NCBI GenBank assembly: GCA_949294735.1
Contig: CASFII010000001.1
Location: 1 to 64,000 of the forward strand
Reading direction: 5' to 3'
DNA from: an uncultured Coriobacteriaceae bacterium
GTDB taxonomy: Bacteria > Actinomycetota > Coriobacteriia > Coriobacteriales > Eggerthellaceae
Length of the DNA: 64,000 bases
The notes beneath the pieces are model-generated. The model searched no databases. It was not told the origin of the DNA and saw only the letters and a program-made list of their open reading frames with translations. Position 1 is the first letter of the stretch; each line of letters begins with the position of its first letter. This document shows positions 35,168 to 42,387 of this stretch, piece by piece. Position numbers and translations under genes: made by a program.

Positions 35168-37192
35168 ATGGCTGGATTACATGGAAAACTTACAGATAAG
35201 ATGGAAAAGAACGCTGGTCGCGTACGTTTCCGTCGTTGGAAAGCAATGAGCATTGGCTCTCGTATTTCCTTAATTGTTTTGGTATTGCTGGTTCTCTCAG
35301 CAATCTTTGCACCGGTAATTGCACCTTGTTCGCCAACTGAAGTTGGTATTGCTCGTCAGGCTCCTGATGCAGCTCACCTCTTCGGTACCGACAACATTGG
35401 TCGTGACGTACTTTCACGTATGATTTACGGTGCTCGTTATTCATTGATTATTGGTTTGTGCGCAACTGGCTGGGCCTTGGTTGTGGGCTCTATCCTAGGT
35501 TCCATTGCAGCTGTTTCGCGCAAATGGGTGTCTGAAGTGATCATGCGCTGCATGGACGTTATCATGTCCTTCCCCGCCATCGCTTTGGCAGCTGTATTCG
35601 TAGTTGTATTTGGCACCTCACTTCCGTCTTTGGTATTCGCTATCGGCTTCTTGTACATCCCGCAGATTGCTCGCGTGGTTCGTGCAAACGTTGTAAGTGA
35701 ATACGGTCAAGACTATGTTCGCGCCGTTATCGTTTCTGGCGCACGCGCACCGTGGATTCTGTGGAAGCACGTTGTACGTAACTGCGTAGCACCTGTTTTG
35801 GTATACACCATCGTGTTGGTTGCAGACGCAATCGTATTCGAAGCATCCCTTTCCTTCATCGGTGCAGGTATTCCAGAACCTACTCCTACCTGGGGTAATA
35901 TTCTGGCTGACGCCCGTCAAGGCGTTTTGTCTGGTCAGTGGTGGCAGGCTCTGTTCCCGGGCTTGGCAATCATGATTACCGTTTTGTGCCTCAACATTTT
36001 GTCTGAAGGCATGACCGACGCCATGGCTGCCGCCCCAAAGGCTCCTATCGCTGCTGGCGACGACCAGCTGGCAACCAAGCGTGAAGCTGACCGTCTGGTT
36101 GCTGACCCGACTTTGGCTTACAAGGCACAGGCAAAGAGCTTGGAAGAACGCCTTGCACGCTTGAAAGAAGTTGAACTACAGCGTACTGACCGATTCGAAG
36201 CAAAGACTGACGTTCCACCTATTCTGGAAGTCAAAAACCTCTGCATTCGCTTCCCGCGTCACGGTGACGTAAACGTTGTAGACAACGTAAGCTTTGTTGT
36301 TCGTCCTCGTCAGACCATGGGTCTGGTAGGCGAATCTGGCTGCGGTAAGTCCATCACATCTCTGACCGTCATGGGCTTGCTTGACCCGAAGGCTCAAATC
36401 TCTGGTGAGATTATCTACAACGGGCGCAACCTGCTGGAACTCAACGAAGCTGAATATAATGAACTGCGCGGTCGTGAAATTGCTATGGTTTACCAGGACG
36501 CTCTATCCTCCCTGAACCCGTCAATGCTCATTCGCGCACAGATGAAACAACTCACCGACCGTGGTGGCACCCGTTCCGCAGAAGAACTGCTGAAGTTGGT
36601 AGGTTTGGATCCGAAGCGTACGCTTGACTCCTATCCTCACGAACTTTCTGGTGGTCAGCGCCAGCGCGTACTCATCGCTATGGCTTTGACGCGTGACCCG
36701 AAGGTAGTTATTGCTGACGAACCCACCACCGCTTTGGACGTAACGGTACAAAAGCAGGTTATTGAACTTCTGAATCGTCTGCAGAAGGAACTGGGCTTCG
36801 CAATGGTATTTGTAAGCCACGACCTTGCTCTGGTTGCTGAAGTTGCAAACTCCATTACCGTTATGTACGCTGGTCAGGTTGTTGAACAGGGTCCGGTTCG
36901 CGAAATCATGACGAACCCAGTTCACGAATACACTCGTGGCCTTCTGGGCTCCGTACTTTCCATCGAAGCCGGCGGCGCACGTCTGCACCAGGTTCCTGGT
37001 TCAGTTCCCAGCCCGCGCGACTTCCCCGAAGGCGACCGTTTCACCCCGCGTTCAAGCCATCCAGACAAGGTGTCTCCTATCCGTCCTGTTCTCAAGCAGG
37101 TTCCGGGCACGGATCACTACTATGCGGAGCTACCTGACAGCGAACTTCAGCGCTTAGACATTAAACCTTATTTGGCAGGAGGTGTCGCATAA
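35168..37192 (+). CDS. ABC transporter permease-ATPase fusion (DppC-DppD-like)
   Basis: One 674-aa chain joins the second permease and the first ATPase, which are separate proteins in the Dpp and Opp systems. Residues 1-300 carry six TM helices and the DppC features (FGTDNIGRDVLSRMIYGARYS, PEPTPTWGNILADARQG). A charged linker follows, then from about 350 an ATPase with Walker A GESGCGKS near 388, signature LSGGQRQR near 493, DEPTTALD and the C-terminal extension typical of oligopeptide ATPases (VPGSVPSPRDFPEGDRF). ATG 35168 is chosen; the frame's earlier start overlaps the permease gene. A similar fusion is known in the corynebacterial sialic acid importer. Confidence 0.92.
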   Translation: MAGLHGKLTDKMEKNAGRVRFRRWKAMSIGSRISLIVLVLLVLSAIFAPVIAPCSPTEVGIARQAPDAAHLFGTDNIGRDVLSRMIYGARYSLIIGLCATGWALVVGSILGSIAAVSRKWVSEVIMRCMDVIMSFPAIALAAVFVVVFGTSLPSLVFAIGFLYIPQIARVVRANVVSEYGQDYVRAVIVSGARAPWILWKHVVRNCVAPVLVYTIVLVADAIVFEASLSFIGAGIPEPTPTWGNILADARQGVLSGQWWQALFPGLAIMITVLCLNILSEGMTDAMAAAPKAPIAAGDDQLATKREADRLVADPTLAYKAQAKSLEERLARLKEVELQRTDRFEAKTDVPPILEVKNLCIRFPRHGDVNVVDNVSFVVRPRQTMGLVGESGCGKSITSLTVMGLLDPKAQISGEIIYNGRNLLELNEAEYNELRGREIAMVYQDALSSLNPSMLIRAQMKQLTDRGGTRSAEELLKLVGLDPKRTLDSYPHELSGGQRQRVLIAMALTRDPKVVIADEPTTALDVTVQKQVIELLNRLQKELGFAMVFVSHDLALVAEVANSITVMYAGQVVEQGPVREIMTNPVHEYTRGLLGSVLSIEAGGARLHQVPGSVPSPRDFPEGDRFTPRSSHPDKVSPIRPVLKQVPGTDHYYAELPDSELQRLDIKPYLAGGVA

Positions 37193-38115
37193 TGGCTGAA
37201 TTAGAAACCACGCAGACGCCGGCCGTCGAAGAAAAGAAAAACGACAAAGATACGCCCATCATCTTTTTGGATGATATTCATGTAACGTTTAAGACCCGTA
37301 CTGGTTCTTTGTTGCATCCGAATTTGGTTCATGCTGTACAAGGTTTAACCTTGAAGCTTATGCCAGGCGAAACCATTGGCATCGTAGGTGAATCTGGTTG
37401 CGGTAAATCCACCACCGCAAACGTTATGTGCGGTTTACAGCAACCTACCTCTGGTCAGGTATTCTTTAAGGGTGAAGACGTAACCAATCGTACCGCTGCT
37501 CAGCGCAGGCTTATTGGTCGTGTAATTTCTGTTGTATTCCAGGACCCAGCTACGGCTCTGAATGCACGCATGACTGTCCACGACCAGCTGATGGACCCTA
37601 TGTTGGTGCACAACGTGGGTGAACCCGCTAGTCGTGAAAAGCGTGTTCGCGACCTTATTGAAGTAGTAGGTCTGCCCAGCTCTGTTCTGGATGCACTGCC
37701 AGGTCAGATGTCTGGTGGTCAGCGCCAGCGTGTTGCTATTGCTCGTGCGCTTTCCTTGCACCCCGACGCAATCATCGCTGACGAACCTACCTCTGCATTG
37801 GACGTTTCCGTTCGTGCACAGATTCTGAACCTGCTTATGGATCTTAAACGCGAACTTGGCTTGTCTATGGTGTTCATTAGCCACGACATCCAAACAGTTC
37901 GCTACATTTCTGACCGCATCGTGGTTATGAATGGTGGCAAGGCAGTTGAAGAAGGTACAGCAGAGCAGGTATTTAACAACCCGAAAGATGCTTATACGCG
38001 TCTGCTTCTGGGTGCTGCTCCTTCGCTTCTTCATCCTGACTTGGGCAAAACCAAGGGTCACGAAGAAGAATTAAGAGAAGAAGTTCTTCTAAAAAACGAA
38101 GAAGTTGCTGAATAA
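37192..38115 (+). CDS. ABC transporter ATP-binding protein, DppF-like
   Basis: Second ATPase of the importer. The 307-aa protein has Walker A GESGCGKST near residue 66, Q-loop VVFQDPATALNARMTV, signature MSGGQRQRVAIARAL, Walker B IIADEPTSALDVS and the H-loop ISHD. The ATG overlaps the stop of the fusion gene (TAATG), implying coupled translation. The last 25 residues are acidic. A strong terminator follows, so the importer operon ends here and the catabolic genes have their own promoter. Confidence 0.94.
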   Translation: MAELETTQTPAVEEKKNDKDTPIIFLDDIHVTFKTRTGSLLHPNLVHAVQGLTLKLMPGETIGIVGESGCGKSTTANVMCGLQQPTSGQVFFKGEDVTNRTAAQRRLIGRVISVVFQDPATALNARMTVHDQLMDPMLVHNVGEPASREKRVRDLIEVVGLPSSVLDALPGQMSGGQRQRVAIARALSLHPDAIIADEPTSALDVSVRAQILNLLMDLKRELGLSMVFISHDIQTVRYISDRIVVMNGGKAVEEGTAEQVFNNPKDAYTRLLLGAAPSLLHPDLGKTKGHEEELREEVLLKNEEVAE

Positions 38116-38150
38116 GTAAACTCTTCGAACTTCGCGTTTGCAACGTATTC

Positions 38151-38190
38151 GTTAAGGGGGTTGGTGAAAACCAGCCCCCTTAACTTTTCC
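38151..38190 (+). terminator. Terminator of the importer operon
   Basis: A 15-bp stem starting GTTAAGGGGG, GAAA tetraloop, one G-T pair, followed by TTTT. Confidence 0.88.
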
Positions 38191-38261
38191 ACCCTCTTTT
38201 TCCATTTGTGTTTTCTCCCTGTTCGTCTGCGGAATTTTGTGCATTGGGGAGTCAAATTATC

Positions 38262-38290
38262 TTGTCGAGGTCACTGCAAACGCCTAAAAT
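38262..38290 (+). promoter_or_regulatory. Promoter of the lyase-epimerase-kinase genes
   Basis: TTGTCG at 38262-38267, a 17-nt spacer and TAAAAT at 38285-38290, about 39 nt before the ATG. Confidence 0.6.
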
Positions 38291-38328
38291 TTGTATGTTA
38301 GTTTTCCGACGAAGTAGAAAGAAGATTC

Positions 38329-39279
38329 ATGGCTGATTCACCATTTCGTGGCGTAATTCCGCCGGTCATTATTCCTTTGACGGCAGATCGTCACCTTGAC
38401 TTGGAATCGTTTGAACTTTCCATTAATCGTATGATTGATGCAGGCGTTGATGGCTTGTTCTTCTTGGGTTCCAGTGGCGAAGTTGCTTTTCTTACCGACG
38501 CCCAGCGTCATCAGGTTTTAAACGAAGCCGTAAACATCGTAAACGGTCGTGTACCTGTTATGGCCGGCATTATCGACATGGAAACGCTTCGTGTTGTTGA
38601 CCAGGCAAAACATGCTGAAGACTACGGCGTAGATGCCCTGGTTGCAACGGCTCCATTCTATGCTTTAGGCGGTCCAAAGGAAACGGAACGTCATTTCCGT
38701 GCTATTCGCGAAAACACTAGCTTGCCATTGTTTGCATATGACTTGCCGGTATGTGTTCACACTAAGCTTGATCCCGATTTACTCATCCGTCTGGCAAAAG
38801 ACGGCGTTATTCAGGGTGTTAAAGACTCTTCTGGTGACGACGTACAGTTCCGCTGGCTGGTCATTGAAAATGAAGAGATTGGGCATCCCCTGCAGCTGCT
38901 GACTGGTCACGAAGTATGCGTAGATGGTGCGTACTTGGCAGGCGCAGACGGTTCCGTTCCCGGTCTGGCAAACGTTGACCCCTATAGCTATGTTGAACAG
39001 TGGAAGGCAGCTCAGGCTGGTGACTGGCCGCGCGTAAAGGAATTGCAAGACCACCTCGCTCGCTTGATGACCCTTACTCGCCGTGTTCGCGCAACCGTAG
39101 GCTTTGGCGCAGGTGTTGGTGCTTTTAAGACCGCACTATGGCAAATGGGCGTTTTCGAGACAAATCAAATGCGTGAGCCTGTTCGCGCTTTGGAAGGTAA
39201 GGATGTAGAAGAAATTGTCGCGGTTCTGAAAGCTGAAGGCTTGATGGATCCCGAAGCTCCCGTCAAAACGGAATACTAA
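38329..39279 (+). CDS. nanA: Dihydrodipicolinate synthase-family lyase, probable N-acetylneuraminate lyase
   Basis: Class I aldolase of the DapA/NanA family. In the sialic acid reading it splits N-acetylneuraminate into N-acetylmannosamine and pyruvate. The 316-aa protein has the pyruvate-carboxylate motif FLGSSGEVAFL near residue 47, the catalytic Tyr in FAYDLPVC near 138 and the Schiff-base Lys in GVKDSSGDD near 166. The YDLP variant differs from the usual YNxP. The family alone also allows KDG aldolase or DapA activity; NanA is preferred because the next genes are an N-acylglucosamine 2-epimerase and a sugar kinase. AGAAAGAAG precedes the ATG. Confidence 0.8.
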   Translation: MADSPFRGVIPPVIIPLTADRHLDLESFELSINRMIDAGVDGLFFLGSSGEVAFLTDAQRHQVLNEAVNIVNGRVPVMAGIIDMETLRVVDQAKHAEDYGVDALVATAPFYALGGPKETERHFRAIRENTSLPLFAYDLPVCVHTKLDPDLLIRLAKDGVIQGVKDSSGDDVQFRWLVIENEEIGHPLQLLTGHEVCVDGAYLAGADGSVPGLANVDPYSYVEQWKAAQAGDWPRVKELQDHLARLMTLTRRVRATVGFGAGVGAFKTALWQMGVFETNQMREPVRALEGKDVEEIVAVLKAEGLMDPEAPVKTEY

Positions 39280-39289
39280 ATCTGAATAC

Positions 39290-39353
39290 GAGCTGCTTTG
39301 AGGTAGATGAAAAGAAGGCACATGTCCATCGCTCAACCTAAGCAGCTCTTTTC
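39290..39353 (+). terminator. Hairpin with short T tract between lyase and epimerase genes
   Basis: GAGCTGCTT (39290-39298) pairs with AAGCAGCTC (39340-39348), followed by TTTTC. The long, imperfect loop makes it a weak terminator or an attenuator within the operon. Confidence 0.4.
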
Positions 39354-39412
39354 ATGCGCACGAATACACAGTAATTTCTAGATAGTACGCAAGCATTTGT
39401 AAGGAGGACTGA

Positions 39413-40636
39413 ATGTCTGAATTGACTCCTGAACTGCGGGAGAAGATCACCGAAGCGCGTAACTGGGTGCAGAGTGAACTTGATGCTTCCATTAAGTTCT
39501 GGCTCGAACACGGCATGGACAAGGAAAACGGTGGTGTCTACACCTGCCTTGACCGCGAAGGCAACGTATATTCCACCGATAAAAGCGTATGGATGCAAGG
39601 CCGCTGCGCTTGGACGTTTTCTCATCTTTGCCGACTGTATGGCAAAAAGCAAGAATGGATGGACGCCGCAAAAAGCTGCCTTGACTTCCTGGAAGATCAC
39701 TGCATCAACCACGAAGCGGGCGATCGTCTGTACTTTACGGTAACCGCTGAAGGTAAGCCGCTTCGTCAGCGTCGTTATTGCTTCTCTGAGGGCTTCTACG
39801 CTATCGCGAATGCCGAATACTACGGACTAACTAGTGAACCCGTTTATCTGGAACGAGCACGTCGTGCTTATCATTTAATCTATAACCTGAACAATGGTCT
39901 TATTGAAGACCCCACAGGTTTAGGTCCTAAGACCATTGCCGAAACACGCAGCGGTCGTGCTCTAGGTGATCCTATGATCTTCCTAAACATTGTTGGCATT
40001 ATGCGCCGTGTTGACCCAGCCAACAAAGAAGAATATGACCAGCACAGCAAAGAATGCTGCGATCAAATTATCAACTATCACTATCACCCCGAATTGGGCT
40101 GCACGCTTGAAAGCGTCAATATGCAGGGCGAACCAGAACTGTGGTACACCGCTGGACGCGTGGTAAATCCTGGACACGACATCGAATGCAGCTGGTTCAT
40201 GATGGATGAAGCTAACTATCGCGGTGACGCCGAATTGCACAAAACCGCTGAAAGCATCTTCCGTTTGGCCATTGAGGCTGGTTGGGACAAGGAATACGGC
40301 GGACTTCTGTACTTCATTGACGCCAAGGGTTTACCGCCTGAGGCCTACGAACACGACATGAAGCTTTGGTGGCCTCACAACGAAACCATGATTGCTGCTT
40401 CTAAGGCCTACAAGGATACGGGTGACGAATACTACCTGGACTGGTTCTTCAAGACGATTGACTACTGCAAAGAGCACTTCGCTGATCCCGAATTTGGCGA
40501 ATGGTACGGCTATCTGCGCCGCGATGGTCTGCCCACTATGCCGCCCACCAAGGGTTCCACGTTCAAAGGCCCGTTCCATGTACCGCGCGCCCTTTCTATG
40601 ACTGAACGCACGCTGGCCGAGATTTTAGGAGAGTAA
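39413..40636 (+). CDS. N-acylglucosamine 2-epimerase (AGE/renin-binding-protein family)
   Basis: Expected to convert N-acetylmannosamine to N-acetylglucosamine. The 407-aa protein is an (alpha/alpha)6 barrel with AGE signatures: WMQGRCAWTFSHLC, FSEGFYAIANAEYY, NPGHDIECSWFMMDEA near residue 245, WWPHNETMIAASKAY with a catalytic His near 325, and FADPEFGEWYGYLRRDG near 363. Cellobiose 2-epimerases are relatives, but GEWYGYLRRDG and the neighbours favour AGE. Using AGE rather than phosphorylating NanE is the route described in Bacteroides. AGGAGGACTGA precedes the ATG. Confidence 0.87.
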   Translation: MSELTPELREKITEARNWVQSELDASIKFWLEHGMDKENGGVYTCLDREGNVYSTDKSVWMQGRCAWTFSHLCRLYGKKQEWMDAAKSCLDFLEDHCINHEAGDRLYFTVTAEGKPLRQRRYCFSEGFYAIANAEYYGLTSEPVYLERARRAYHLIYNLNNGLIEDPTGLGPKTIAETRSGRALGDPMIFLNIVGIMRRVDPANKEEYDQHSKECCDQIINYHYHPELGCTLESVNMQGEPELWYTAGRVVNPGHDIECSWFMMDEANYRGDAELHKTAESIFRLAIEAGWDKEYGGLLYFIDAKGLPPEAYEHDMKLWWPHNETMIAASKAYKDTGDEYYLDWFFKTIDYCKEHFADPEFGEWYGYLRRDGLPTMPPTKGSTFKGPFHVPRALSMTERTLAEILGE

Positions 40637-42031
40637 ATGAAGTACTTAGGCATTGAATACAACGTCAAAAACATGCCCGTTCTTGACGAGAACTTTATCC
40701 CGTTCGGCGTGTGGGCAAATGAATACCTCAAAGAAGCAACACACCCCATCAAGGTTGCTGTTGAACGTGAAAATGGTCTGATTTCTGTGCGCGAAACCTC
40801 TATTCGCGGCGAAGAATTCGCTGAAGCTAATCTGCGCTATGTAGAGCGCTTCGTGAAGTTCATGCTGTGGAGCACAGGCGGCTTCCGCGTATACATCTGC
40901 GGCTGCGACAACATTACGGAACAGATTGCAGCTGCCTATACCCCCGAAGGTGAACGTTCCTTCGACGTAGGTTTTGTAGATGACGTCTATGAAAAGCCAC
41001 TGGAAGTTATTGCTTGTTCAGAAGCTGATTTCCCCGCTGCCAACGAAGCAGCAAAACCCATTGGCGGCCATATGGAAGGCTGCCGCATTGGTTTTGATGC
41101 TGGTGGCTCTGACCGCAAGGTAAGCGCTGTTATTGACGGCGAAAGCGTATATTCCGAAGAAGTCGTGTGGTTCCCGAAAATCACCGAAGATCCCACCTAT
41201 CACTTCAACGAAATTGTGACCGCTTTCAAAACTGCCGCTTCGAAGATGCCACGTGTAGACGCCATTGGCGTTTCTTCTGCAGGCGTATACGTTGGCAACA
41301 GCCCCATGGTGGCTTCCTTGTTTATCAAGGTTCCTCGCGACCGTCGTGAAGAAGTTAAGAGCATCTACGACCGCGCTGCCGCGGAAATTGGTGACGTACC
41401 TATTGTTGTTGCGAACGACGGTGACGTAACGGCACTGGCGGGTTACATGAGCACGGGCTCTGGCGCCATCCTAGGCATTGCTATGGGTACCTCTGAAGCA
41501 GTGGGCTACGTAAACGCCTCCGGTAATGTTTTGGGCTGGTTGAACGAACTGGCCTTTGCTCCGGTAGACCTGGCTCCTTCTGCCATGCAAGACGAATGGT
41601 CAACCGACTACGGTGTAGGCTGCAAATACTTCAGCCAAGACGCTGTTATCAAGCTGGCTCCAGCAGCTGGTATTGAACTTGACCCTGAGCTTTCCCCAGC
41701 AGAAAAACTGAAGGTAGTTCAAGCTTTGGCGAATGAAGGTCATGAAGGCGCCCTGGATATCTTCCGCTCTATTGGCGTGTATCTGGCTCATACGCTCGTT
41801 CTGTACAGCAGCTTCTACGACATTCGTACCCTGCTGGTGCTTGGCCGTGTCGCTTCGGGTGTAGGCGGAGACTTGGTCATCAGTGAATGCAACCGTGTTC
41901 TTGCCGAAGAATATCCTGCACTGGCGCAGCAGATTACGGTAACACTTCCTGACGAAAAGATGCGTCGCGTTGGTCAGTCCGTAGCTGCAGCTTCTTTGCC
42001 AGAACTGCAAGCTTCTTTGCCTGAGCTGTAA
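40637..42031 (+). CDS. ROK-like sugar kinase with long N-terminal extension
   Basis: By context it phosphorylates N-acetylglucosamine (or N-acetylmannosamine). The 464-aa protein has an ASKHA kinase core from about residue 147: phosphate-1 motif GFDAGGSDRKV near 152, GVSSAGVY, the catalytic Asp in VVANDGDVTALAG near 260 and GIAMGTSEAVGY. The ROK zinc signature (HxxxC with CxCGxxGC) is absent; ELAFAPVDL stands where EL(G)HM is usual. About 145 residues precede the core (ERENGLISVRETSIR, GFRVYICGCDNITEQ), doubling the normal N-terminal part. The C terminus repeats LPELQAS. Its ATG directly follows the epimerase stop, with AGGAG upstream. Confidence 0.8.
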   Translation: MKYLGIEYNVKNMPVLDENFIPFGVWANEYLKEATHPIKVAVERENGLISVRETSIRGEEFAEANLRYVERFVKFMLWSTGGFRVYICGCDNITEQIAAAYTPEGERSFDVGFVDDVYEKPLEVIACSEADFPAANEAAKPIGGHMEGCRIGFDAGGSDRKVSAVIDGESVYSEEVVWFPKITEDPTYHFNEIVTAFKTAASKMPRVDAIGVSSAGVYVGNSPMVASLFIKVPRDRREEVKSIYDRAAAEIGDVPIVVANDGDVTALAGYMSTGSGAILGIAMGTSEAVGYVNASGNVLGWLNELAFAPVDLAPSAMQDEWSTDYGVGCKYFSQDAVIKLAPAAGIELDPELSPAEKLKVVQALANEGHEGALDIFRSIGVYLAHTLVLYSSFYDIRTLLVLGRVASGVGGDLVISECNRVLAEEYPALAQQITVTLPDEKMRRVGQSVAAASLPELQASLPEL

Positions 42032-42092
42032 TCGGAACTGCAATCAAGAAAACGCTAAGCTCTTGCCAGCCAAGAAAAACCTTTTGAAAGCG

Positions 42093-42120
42093 AAGGCCCC
42101 CGCACTGCGGGGGCCTTTCT
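42093..42120 (+). terminator. Terminator of the catabolic operon
   Basis: AAGGCCCCCGC and GCGGGGGCCTT form a very GC-rich hairpin followed by TCT; the T tract is short. It may act for both converging operons. Confidence 0.75.
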
Positions 42121-42164
42121 CACGCTCTCGAGGGGCATACCACGAGGAACAATTTGGCAGCAAA

Positions 42165-42332
42165 TTATGATTTAGGTGAAGTATCACGTGCGCTGCAGCA
42201 AAGTCCACATCCGCCGCAATTACCTCCACACGAGCAGCTATGCTTGCCACTTTTCTTCTTGCGAACTTCGCTTACTACTACTGCAATAAAAGCGGCGGCA
42301 ACCAAAAGACTAATGATGATAGTTGCTAACAT
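42165..42332 (-). CDS. FeoB-associated Cys-rich membrane protein (small)
   Basis: A 55-aa protein: one TM helix (LATIIISLLVAAAFIAVVV, residues 2-20), a basic segment RKKKSGKH, then a cluster of seven cysteines (CSCGGNCGGCGLCC). This is the layout of the small FeoB-associated proteins found after feoB in many anaerobes; their Cys cluster is thought to help ferrous iron handling. AGGAGGCGCT precedes the ATG. It lies 55 bp after feoB on the same strand and ends near the terminator shared with the sugar operon. Confidence 0.85.
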   Translation of the reverse strand: MLATIIISLLVAAAFIAVVVSEVRKKKSGKHSCSCGGNCGGCGLCCSARDTSPKS

Positions 42333-42387
42333 AGCGCCTCCTAAAACTTACTCAAACAATTCTTGCACAAGTTCTCAATCACGTTTC

